From NCBI GenBank assembly GCA_902614085.1, contig CACMJS010000006.1, forward strand, positions 1 to 32,231: a stretch of DNA of 32,231 bases, written 5' to 3'. Origin of the DNA: an uncultured Alphaproteobacteria bacterium (GTDB lineage Bacteria; Pseudomonadota; Alphaproteobacteria; HIMB59; GCA-002718135). A model generated the notes under the pieces. That model saw only the letters and a list, made by a program, of their open reading frames with translations. It made no database searches and had not been told where the DNA came from. The translations under genes were made by a program, and so were the position numbers. How positions within the stretch are numbered: the stretch's first letter is position 1; the number at the start of each line of letters is the position of its first letter. Shown piece after piece: positions 15,597-22,893 of this stretch.

Positions 15597-16469
15597 ATGT
15601 TTAAAGGAAGTATACCTGCAGTTATTACACCATTTATTGATGATGAAGTAGATTATGACTCTCTTGCTAAAATCTTAAATTTTTCAATTGATAATGGATC
15701 AAATGGACTCGTTCCATGTGGAACGACTGGTGAATCACCAACTTTATCTCATGAAGAGCATAAAAAAATAATTGAAGAAACTATTAGAATTGCCGATAAA
15801 AGAGTTCCTGTTATAGCTGGGACTGGCTCAAATAATACATTAGAGGCTGTGGAATTTACAGCACACGCTGAAAATTCTGGTGCTGATGCAGCACTAATTG
15901 TTACGCCTTATTATAATAAACCAACTCAATCCGGTTTATATGAACACTTTAAAACAATTTCAGATAAAACTAATATTCCAATAATTATTTACAATATTCC
16001 AGGTAGATCAATTGTTGATATGACAATTGAAACAATGATTGAGTTGTCAAAAATAAAAAAAATCATAGGTGTTAAAGATGCAACTAACGATTTGTTTAGA
16101 CCATTACTTACCAGAAAAAAAATGCAAAATGATTTTTGTTATCTTTCTGGTGAAGATGGAACGGCATTAGCATATCTTGCTCAAGGAGGACATGGTTGTA
16201 TATCAGTTACTGCAAATGTAGCACCAAAATTATGCTCTGAATTACATTCTGCTTGGCAAAATGGTAATATTTCAATGGCTCAAGAAATTAATTTAAAATT
16301 ATCGTCATTACACAATGCTTTATTTGTAGAGTCTAGTCCTGGACCAGTAAAATATGCTGCATCTTTATTAGGTCTATGTAACAAAAAGACACGACTTCCA
16401 CTTTCTGAAATTAAAGATGATACAAAAAAATTAGTAAAAAATTGTCTTGAAGAATTACAGCTTTTATAA
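15597..16469 (+). CDS. dapA: 4-hydroxy-tetrahydrodipicolinate synthase DapA
   Basis: Catalyses the first committed step of lysine and diaminopimelate synthesis, condensing pyruvate with aspartate semialdehyde. At 290 aa it is full length. Visible active-site residues: T43-T44 (CGTTGE), Y132 (IYNIPGR), R137 and the Schiff-base K160 (GVKDAT). The start MFKGSIPAVITPF is the family N-terminus and fixes the ATG at 15597, just 7 bases after the tRNA CCA. No Shine-Dalgarno fits in that gap. If the gene is co-transcribed with the tRNA, processing of the tRNA 3' end would leave a nearly leaderless mRNA. It is followed directly by smpB. Confidence 0.97.
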   Translation: MFKGSIPAVITPFIDDEVDYDSLAKILNFSIDNGSNGLVPCGTTGESPTLSHEEHKKIIEETIRIADKRVPVIAGTGSNNTLEAVEFTAHAENSGADAALIVTPYYNKPTQSGLYEHFKTISDKTNIPIIIYNIPGRSIVDMTIETMIELSKIKKIIGVKDATNDLFRPLLTRKKMQNDFCYLSGEDGTALAYLAQGGHGCISVTANVAPKLCSELHSAWQNGNISMAQEINLKLSSLHNALFVESSPGPVKYAASLLGLCNKKTRLPLSEIKDDTKKLVKNCLEELQLL

Positions 16470-16916
16470 ATGAAAATAATTGCTGCTAACAACAGAGCAA
16501 ATTATAATTTTTCAGTATCAAACAAAATAGAAGCAGGTATTGTATTAACCGGATCTGAGGTAAAATCTCTGCGAATAAACACAGGATCTATTCGCGGCTC
16601 TTATATTATTGAGCAAAAAGGTGAGTTATGGCTTTCAAATTCTTTTATAAAGAAATATGATAATTCTAATGATAAAAACTATGACCCAAGTAGGAATAGA
16701 AAGTTATTAGTAACTAAAAAAGAATTTAACAAAATATCAGGTTCAATTAAACAAGGCGGCTTTACAATAATTCCGCTGTCTTTATATTTCTCAGAAAATG
16801 GTCTTGCAAAGTTATCTTGTGGAATTGCGAAGGGTAAGAAAAAAATAGATAAAAGAGAGTCAATAAAACAAAGGGATTGGAACATTAAAAAGCAAAGATT
16901 GCTTAAAAATAATTAG
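16470..16916 (+). CDS. smpB: SsrA-binding protein SmpB
   Basis: Partner of tmRNA in rescue of stalled ribosomes (148 aa, normal length). Seen family blocks: NNRANYNFSVSNKIEAGIVL at residues 5-24, then LTGSEVKSLR, the NYDPSRNRKLL stretch, and a basic C-terminal tail (GKKKIDKRESIKQRDW) that enters the ribosome decoding site. It begins on the base after the dapA stop, so the two are probably co-translated. The tmRNA gene itself is not in the window. Confidence 0.96.
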   Translation: MKIIAANNRANYNFSVSNKIEAGIVLTGSEVKSLRINTGSIRGSYIIEQKGELWLSNSFIKKYDNSNDKNYDPSRNRKLLVTKKEFNKISGSIKQGGFTIIPLSLYFSENGLAKLSCGIAKGKKKIDKRESIKQRDWNIKKQRLLKNN

Positions 16917-16919
16917 CTA

Positions 16920-16947
16920 TTTACTTTTAATAATTGATCACTATAAG
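16920..16947 (+). promoter_or_regulatory. Candidate promoter for rpoZ
   Basis: TTTACT (16920-16925) and TATAAG (16942-16947) are 16 bases apart, matching sigma70 consensus at 4 of 6 and 5 of 6 positions. The ATG of rpoZ is 7 bases after the -10, so the transcript would be leaderless or nearly so. Weak support given the AT-rich background. Confidence 0.35.
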
Positions 16948-16954
16948 TCCAAAT

Positions 16955-17371
16955 ATGGCAAGAATAACAGTTGAAGATTGTATTGATAAATTCCCAAGTA
17001 GATTTGAATTAGTTTTAGTAGCTTCTAATCGAGCAAGAAAATTATATACAGGAGAAAGTCCCACTGTAGAGATTGATAACGATAAAAATACCGTAATAGC
17101 ACTAAGAGAGATTGCTGAAGAAACAATAACAAGAGAACAATTAAAAAATGATTTAATTCAAGAATATCAAACTAATACCTTTGGTGAAGATGAAGATCTA
17201 AATGAAATAGAGGACAATACTAATGAGGATCAAACTGATACAAATCAGATCGCTTCCGAAGTTTCGAGTGAGGATGATATAACTGAAGATGAAACTATAG
17301 AAGAAACACCTAATGAGACTTCACAGGATAATTTAGAAAACTCATCAGATGAAGAAAAAGATCAAGGTTAA
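16955..17371 (+). CDS. rpoZ: RNA polymerase omega subunit RpoZ with long acidic tail
   Basis: Omega helps assemble RNA polymerase through the beta-prime subunit. The family N-terminus [13 protein letters not shown] fixes the start at ATG 16955; a longer frame from TTG 16934 would add seven residues and cover the candidate promoter, so it is rejected. The protein is 138 aa against about 90 in E. coli. The folded part ends near residue 70. Residues 78-138 form a tail with 26 D/E among 61 residues, one lysine and no arginine, surely disordered. Alphaproteobacterial omegas are often extended, but this tail is strikingly acidic. In many bacteria omega is part of the ppGpp site on polymerase, and here the next gene makes ppGpp. 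Confidence 0.94.
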   Translation: MARITVEDCIDKFPSRFELVLVASNRARKLYTGESPTVEIDNDKNTVIALREIAEETITREQLKNDLIQEYQTNTFGEDEDLNEIEDNTNEDQTDTNQIASEVSSEDDITEDETIEETPNETSQDNLENSSDEEKDQG

Positions 17372-17417
17372 AAATAAAGTTAAATTAAAATTTAAGTAAA
17401 TAATTTTAATATTATTT

Positions 17418-19541
17418 ATGTCACAAGAAATTCACAAGGAATTAGAATCAATAACCTCATATCTATCAAAACAAGAAAAATATAAAGTAATAGATGCTTT
17501 AAGATTAAGTCAGGAAGCACATAGTAATCAACTTAGAAAATCAGGAGATCCTTTTATTACTCATCCATTAGAAGTTGCAAAAATTTTGACATCAATAAAA
17601 TTAGATGCAGATTCTATTGTTGCTGGTCTACTTCATGATACATTAGAGGATACAAATTTAAATATAGAAGAAATTAATAAAAAATTTGGAAATGAAATAG
17701 TAGAACTTGTAGAAGGACTTACAAAAATAAATAAATACTCATTAAAGGTAAAAAATCAAAAATTTGGAGAAAATTATAAAAAGTTAATATTAGCCACAAC
17801 AAAAGATCTTAGAGTAATTTTGGTTAAGTTGGCTGATAGATTGCATAATATGAGAACTATTCAATTTATTAAAGATGAAAATAAAAAAACCAAAATTGCT
17901 CTAGAAACATTAGAAGTTTTTTCACCTTTAGCTCAAAGATTGGGCATGAAAGAATGGCAAGATGAATTAGAAGATATATCATTTGAAATAATAAATCCTG
18001 ATGCCAAAAAAACAATTATTGAAAGATTGGAATATTTAAAATCAAAGGATGATAATATTGTCGATGAAATTAGATATGAGTTAAAAAATATTTTTTTTCA
18101 GGAAGATTTATTTTGTAAAGTAGAAGGTAGAATTAAATCTCCATATTCAATATGGAATAAGATTAAAAATAAAAATATTTCTTTCGAGCAACTTTCAGAC
18201 ATTATGGCATTTAGGATTATTACTAATTCAACTAGAGAATGTTATAGATGCTTAGGTATAATCCATAGGCAATATCCCTATATTCAAGGAAGATTTAAAG
18301 ATTTTATTTCTGCTCCAAAATCAAATGGCTATAGGGCACTGCATACTTCAGTAATGGGGCCAAAAAATAAAAAAATTGAAATTCAATTTCGCTCAAACAT
18401 TATGGATCAAATTGCTGATTTTGGTGTTGCTTCTCATTGGAAATATAAAGATCCAAAAAAGATAAAAGAAAAAGACGCAAAAGAATATAAGTGGGTATAT
18501 GATTTAGTGGATTCAATGAATTCCTCAGTTACTCAAGATGAATTAATTCAAAACTCAAAATTGAAAGTCTTTCAGAATGATATTTTTGTTTTTACTCCAA
18601 AAGGAGATCTTATAGAATTGCCTAAAAATGCAACCCCTGTAGATTTTGCATACGCAATTCATAGTCAGATAGGTGATAAATGTGTAGCAGCTAAAATTAA
18701 TGATAAGCTACAGCCATTAAAAACTATTTTAAATAATGGTGATCAAATAGAAATTATTACTTCAGAGTCTTCACAACCTTCTCCTCTATGGAGGAGATTT
18801 GCGGTTACAACAAAAGTTAAATCACAACTTAGAAGATTTTTCAAAAATAAAAAGAGAGAAGAACATATAATTTTTGGTAGAGAAATATTAATAAACTATT
18901 TTCAAAAAGAAAATTATGATTTTAACAATAATATTCAACAAAAAATTCTTGAGAATTTTAATTATAAATCAATAGACGATGTATACGCATCAATAGGATC
19001 AGGAGAAATTACAGCACTTTCTGTAATTAAAAAAATTTATCCTGAATATAATTACATACCAGTTTCTAAATTTAATGAAAACACTCAAAATCCTATAAAA
19101 TTAAAAGGACTAACTGCTGGAATGTCATATCATCTGGCTGGCTGTTGTTCTCCTTTAAAAGGAGATAGTATTGTTGGTATAGTAACTGCTGGAATTGGTG
19201 TTGCCGTTCATACACTTGATTGTGACACACTTACATCCTATCAAGATACTCCAGATAGATGGCTAAATATTTCTTGGGATAATCAAAGTAATTTAGAAAC
19301 AATATCAAATGCAAGAATTGTTGTTGTATTATTTAATAAACCGGGAAGTCTTGGAAAAGTCACAACAGTTATTGCAAAGAACAATGGTAATATTTCAAAT
19401 ATTCTTTTTTCAGTAAGGAAGCCTGATTTTTTTGAGATTATAATAGACATTGAGGTTAGAGACGCTAATCATTTACAAAATATAATTGCAGCATTAAGAA
19501 TGGAAAAAGAGGTATCCTCCTTAGAGAGATTAAAAGGTTAA
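17418..19541 (+). CDS. spoT: Bifunctional (p)ppGpp synthetase/hydrolase, RelA/SpoT family
   Basis: Makes and degrades the alarmone (p)ppGpp in the stringent response. All domains are present in 707 aa. The HD hydrolase has LLHDTLEDT (H73, D74) and RLHNMRT. The synthetase has GRFKDFISAPKSNGYRALHT. A TGS domain starts at FVFTPKGDLIELP, and a C-terminal ACT domain follows a CC/zinc-finger-like segment (AGCCSPLKGD). The RFKD motif is of the RXKD type found in bifunctional enzymes, and the intact HD site supports hydrolase activity. No other RSH gene is in the window, as expected for an alphaproteobacterium with a single long RSH. acpS starts 2 bases after its stop. Confidence 0.96.
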   Translation: MSQEIHKELESITSYLSKQEKYKVIDALRLSQEAHSNQLRKSGDPFITHPLEVAKILTSIKLDADSIVAGLLHDTLEDTNLNIEEINKKFGNEIVELVEGLTKINKYSLKVKNQKFGENYKKLILATTKDLRVILVKLADRLHNMRTIQFIKDENKKTKIALETLEVFSPLAQRLGMKEWQDELEDISFEIINPDAKKTIIERLEYLKSKDDNIVDEIRYELKNIFFQEDLFCKVEGRIKSPYSIWNKIKNKNISFEQLSDIMAFRIITNSTRECYRCLGIIHRQYPYIQGRFKDFISAPKSNGYRALHTSVMGPKNKKIEIQFRSNIMDQIADFGVASHWKYKDPKKIKEKDAKEYKWVYDLVDSMNSSVTQDELIQNSKLKVFQNDIFVFTPKGDLIELPKNATPVDFAYAIHSQIGDKCVAAKINDKLQPLKTILNNGDQIEIITSESSQPSPLWRRFAVTTKVKSQLRRFFKNKKREEHIIFGREILINYFQKENYDFNNNIQQKILENFNYKSIDDVYASIGSGEITALSVIKKIYPEYNYIPVSKFNENTQNPIKLKGLTAGMSYHLAGCCSPLKGDSIVGIVTAGIGVAVHTLDCDTLTSYQDTPDRWLNISWDNQSNLETISNARIVVVLFNKPGSLGKVTTVIAKNNGNISNILFSVRKPDFFEIIIDIEVRDANHLQNIIAALRMEKEVSSLERLKG

Positions 19542-19543
19542 AT

Positions 19544-19930
19544 ATGATTATTGGCAATGGAATAGATATTATTGATATTAATAGAATAAGAAGAGTTATA
19601 GATAAATATGGCAATAGATTTAAAAAAAAATGTTTTAGTATTTCTGAGATAGAAAGATCAGAAAAACGATTAAATTCGGTAGAATCTTATGCAAAAAGAT
19701 ATGCTGCTAAAGAGGCTTGCGCTAAAGCTTTAGGCACAGGTCTTGCTAGGGGTGTATTTTGGAAAGATATTGAAGTTGTAAATAACCAATATGGTAAACC
19801 GTTTATAAAACTTCATGGTAAGGCAAGGATAATTTTTAAAAATATGAATAAAAGTTCAAATACACAAATTGAAGTATCACTTTCTGATGAAAAAAAATAC
19901 GCAATAGCAAATGTGACAATTTATGACTAA
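19544..19930 (+). CDS. acpS: Holo-[acyl-carrier-protein] synthase AcpS
   Basis: Transfers 4'-phosphopantetheine from CoA to acyl carrier protein for fatty-acid synthesis (128 aa, normal size). The metal ligands are D8 in GNGIDII and E57 in AAKEACAKALGTG. The conserved N-terminal MIIGNGIDI fixes the start. It follows the RSH gene by 2 bases and overlaps lepB by 8 bases, making a single transcript likely. This acpS-lepB-rnc-era-recO line is common in alphaproteobacteria. Confidence 0.95.
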   Translation: MIIGNGIDIIDINRIRRVIDKYGNRFKKKCFSISEIERSEKRLNSVESYAKRYAAKEACAKALGTGLARGVFWKDIEVVNNQYGKPFIKLHGKARIIFKNMNKSSNTQIEVSLSDEKKYAIANVTIYD

Positions 19931-20657
19931 ATCAAAAAAAAATAGTTTTTTTGGTAATTTGAAATCAATACTTATAGCAATCTTTATAGCTTTGGTAATT
20001 AGATCATTTATATTTGAACCATTCAATATACCTTCAGGATCAATGAAACCAAATCTTCTTGTGGGTGATTTTATTTTTGTTTCAAAATATTCATATGGCT
20101 TTTCTAAACATTCCCTTCCATTTTCAATACCTTTAATACCTGGAAAAATATTTTCAAATATACCTGAAAGAGGCGACGTAGTAGTATTTAAAACTCCTCA
20201 AAATAATAGGACTGATTATATAAAAAGAGTAATTGGTTTGCCTGGTGATAAAATAGAAATTAAAAATGGTATTATTTTTATTAATGGATCTGAAATCTTA
20301 AGAAAAAAATTAAATGATTTTATAGATACGGATAATAAGACAACTAATAAAAGAGTCAGGATGTATAATGAATATTTTTTTAATAAAGAGATCAATATAC
20401 TTGATATAACAGATAATGGTATAGCAGATAATACTCAGTTATTTAATGTCCCAGAAAATCATTTTTTTGTAATGGGCGATAATAGAGATAATTCACAAGA
20501 TAGTAGATTTATAAGTACAGTTGGATTTATTCCTTATGAAAATTTAGTAGGTAAAGCACAGTTTATTTTCTTTTCTTTAGAAAATGCAAGATTTTTACAG
20601 ATATGGAAATGGCCAAACTCAATTAGATATGAAAGAATTTTTCAAAAAATTCAATGA
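19923..20657 (+). CDS. lepB: Signal peptidase I LepB
   Basis: Membrane-bound serine/lysine protease that removes Sec and Tat signal peptides on the periplasmic side (244 aa). One N-terminal membrane segment (about residues 14-33) precedes the catalytic S40 in PSGSMKP. The general base is K101 in DYIKRVIGLPGD, and the C-terminal GDNRDNSQDSR block is intact. It would process the binding protein encoded at 2791 and the Tat substrate DctP at 27041. It overlaps rnc by 4 bases (ATGA). Confidence 0.96.
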   Translation: MTKSKKNSFFGNLKSILIAIFIALVIRSFIFEPFNIPSGSMKPNLLVGDFIFVSKYSYGFSKHSLPFSIPLIPGKIFSNIPERGDVVVFKTPQNNRTDYIKRVIGLPGDKIEIKNGIIFINGSEILRKKLNDFIDTDNKTTNKRVRMYNEYFFNKEINILDITDNGIADNTQLFNVPENHFFVMGDNRDNSQDSRFISTVGFIPYENLVGKAQFIFFSLENARFLQIWKWPNSIRYERIFQKIQ

Positions 20658-21361
20658 TAGATAGTAAAAAGCTCAAACTATTTGAAAAAAAGATAAATTA
20701 TAAGTTTAAAAATAATAAATTGTTAATTCAATGCCTGACTCATCCAAGTTTTTATTTAGAAAATGAAAAAAAAATTAACATTAATGAATTTGAAAGATTT
20801 GAATTTTTAGGTGATCGAGTACTAGGATTAATAATAGCAAATTTATTATTTTCAAAATATAAAAAATTTAATGAAGGTGATTTATCTAAAAAATATTCTT
20901 ATTTAGTTCAAAAAAAATTTTTGTTTAAAATTTCACAGGAATTGCAAATAGAAGATGTCCTTCAATACAATTTTAAGAAAAAAAATAATAAAATGTTAAA
21001 TTCAATTTTTTCAGATTCTGTTGAATCATTAATTGGAGCAATATTTATCGATGGAGGATATAATCCATCATCTGATTTTATAAGTAAATTTTGGTCAAAA
21101 TATCTAGATATTGAAGTTTCTAAAACCTTAGACCCAAAAACATTATTACAAGAAATATCTCAACAACTTTATAAAAAACTGCCTGAATATAAATTAATCA
21201 AAAAAGAAGGGCCGCCTCATTCACCTACATTCACTGTTTCAGTTAAATTGGTAAATTTGAATAAGATCAATTCAAAAGGTTCCTCAATAAGAGAGGCAGA
21301 GAGAAATGCAGCAGAAATTGCATTAAAAAAAATTAATGAAAAGAAAAATATTAAAAATTAG
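20654..21361 (+). CDS. rnc: Ribonuclease III
   Basis: Cuts double-stranded RNA in rRNA and mRNA processing (235 aa). The catalytic domain carries the signature FERFEFLGDRVLGL (E50, D54) and the second acidic pair in SDSVESLIGA. A C-terminal dsRNA-binding domain begins near residue 155 (PKTLLQEISQQL) and ends with the basic EAERNAAEIALKKI helix. It starts inside the lepB end and its own 3' end overlaps era by 26 bases. Confidence 0.96.
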   Translation: MIDSKKLKLFEKKINYKFKNNKLLIQCLTHPSFYLENEKKININEFERFEFLGDRVLGLIIANLLFSKYKKFNEGDLSKKYSYLVQKKFLFKISQELQIEDVLQYNFKKKNNKMLNSIFSDSVESLIGAIFIDGGYNPSSDFISKFWSKYLDIEVSKTLDPKTLLQEISQQLYKKLPEYKLIKKEGPPHSPTFTVSVKLVNLNKINSKGSSIREAERNAAEIALKKINEKKNIKN

Positions 21362-22193
21362 TCTTGTCGGTAAGACTAATGCAGGTAAATCAACTCTATT
21401 AAACAACCTTGTTGGTGAGAAAATTTCAATAACAAACAAAAAAATTAATACCACTGAAGACTTTGTTATTGGTATTGTTAATATTAAAAATACTCAATTA
21501 GTTCTATATGATACACCTGGTATTAGCTTTCTTAGAGACAATAAATCACAAAAAAATAAATTGAAGAGAAATTTATGGGAAGGCTTAAATCAATCAGATA
21601 TTATTTTGTATTTAATTGACTCAAAAAGAATTGAATTAAATGACTTAAAAAATGATTTTCCTAAACTTTATGAATTAAAAAAAAATATTTCAATTATTTT
21701 TAATAAAACCGATTTGATAAAAGCAGAAAATTTACTTAAGCATATAAAATTAATTACAGAAAAATATAAAATTGAAAAATTTTTTAATATATCGGCTAAA
21801 AAAAAATTAGGTTTTGAAAATTTAATTGATTATCTTTTACAAAAATCAAAATATGGAAAGTGGCAATATAAGGATGATGAAATCACAGACAAAGATGATA
21901 TTTTTATCACTAATGAATGCACAAGAAATGAGATACTATCACTCATTCATAAAGAAATTCCATATAATATAGAAGTAACTAATAAAACTTTTAAATATTT
22001 GAAAAATGGACAGCTAAAAATTAAGCAAGATATTATTATTAAAAATGACAGATACAAAAAAATATTATTAGGTAGAAAAGGATCTAAAATAAAAGATATT
22101 AGAATAAAAAGTCAAAAAGAAATTTCCAATATTTTAGATGTAAAAACTCATCTTTATATTAATATTATTTCATCAGATGCAAAAAAAATTTAA
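21336..22193 (+). CDS. era: GTPase Era
   Basis: GTP-binding protein for 30S ribosome assembly (285 aa). G motifs: GKTNAGKST (residues 12-20; the family more often has GRPNVGKST), DTPG, NKTD and SAK. The C-terminal KH domain has the RNA-binding loop LLGRKGSKIKDI. The start is the ATG at 21336, 26 bases inside rnc; no later ATG would keep the G1 strand. It overlaps recO by 17 bases. The sequence is lysine- and isoleucine-rich, in line with extreme AT bias. Confidence 0.94.
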   Translation: MKRKILKISLVGKTNAGKSTLLNNLVGEKISITNKKINTTEDFVIGIVNIKNTQLVLYDTPGISFLRDNKSQKNKLKRNLWEGLNQSDIILYLIDSKRIELNDLKNDFPKLYELKKNISIIFNKTDLIKAENLLKHIKLITEKYKIEKFFNISAKKKLGFENLIDYLLQKSKYGKWQYKDDEITDKDDIFITNECTRNEILSLIHKEIPYNIEVTNKTFKYLKNGQLKIKQDIIIKNDRYKKILLGRKGSKIKDIRIKSQKEISNILDVKTHLYINIISSDAKKI

Positions 22194-22893
22194 CGGTATA
22201 CTTATACATTCAAAAGTTTTTAAAGATAATGATCTACTAATTAAATTTTTATCAGATACCGATGAAGTATTCTCAGGAATTGTATATGGGGGACTTTCAA
22301 AGAATAAGAAAAATATAATGCAACTTGGTTTTTTTTTAAATTTAGAAGTGACATACATTGGGAGTCGCCCACCATCAATAAAAGCTGAATTATCAAAACC
22401 TTATTTATCAAGTGTTATCAATGATAAATATAAACTAAGCTGCCTACTTTCTGTTGTGTCTTTAATCAATGCCTCAGTAATCGAAGGGCAGAAAATAAAC
22501 CAAATATATAAAATTTCTAAAGAGTTTTTAGAAATTATGATTAATAAAAAAAAATGGTTAAATTTCTATTGTATCTACTTATTTGATTTACTTAAATTTA
22601 TTGGATACGAATTGGATTATGTTAACAATAACAGATTCAAATATTTTGATACAGATACTTTAGAATTTAAAGAAAATTACTCAAACTATACTATTGATTT
22701 TCCTCACCATCTTTTTGTGAATAATTCAAATGTTATATTTGATTATAACTCTTTAAATAATTTTTTTAAAATTTTTGAAATTATTTTTATTAAAAATCAT
22801 TTATCAAATTTAAATCATAAATTGCCAAATCAGTATATTTTATTTAAGAAAAATATAATCAGTTTTTTAGAAAAAAATGAACAAAATAATTGA
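22177..22893 (+). CDS. recO: DNA repair protein RecO
   Basis: Loads RecA on SSB-coated DNA with RecR in gap repair (238 aa). The N-terminal OB fold is recognisable (KFNGILIHSKVFKDNDLLIK, then GIVYGGLSK). The all-helical C-terminal half has lost any zinc-binding cysteine cluster, with only two isolated cysteines in the whole protein; many RecO proteins also lack it. Position between era and parC supports the call more than the sequence, which is quite divergent. Confidence 0.85.
   Translation: MQKKFNGILIHSKVFKDNDLLIKFLSDTDEVFSGIVYGGLSKNKKNIMQLGFFLNLEVTYIGSRPPSIKAELSKPYLSSVINDKYKLSCLLSVVSLINASVIEGQKINQIYKISKEFLEIMINKKKWLNFYCIYLFDLLKFIGYELDYVNNNRFKYFDTDTLEFKENYSNYTIDFPHHLFVNNSNVIFDYNSLNNFFKIFEIIFIKNHLSNLNHKLPNQYILFKKNIISFLEKNEQNN

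Noticed and set aside
16934-16954. Longer rpoZ from a TTG start
   Set aside because: The family N-terminus is MARITVEDC, which begins at 16955, and the extra codons cover a likely promoter.
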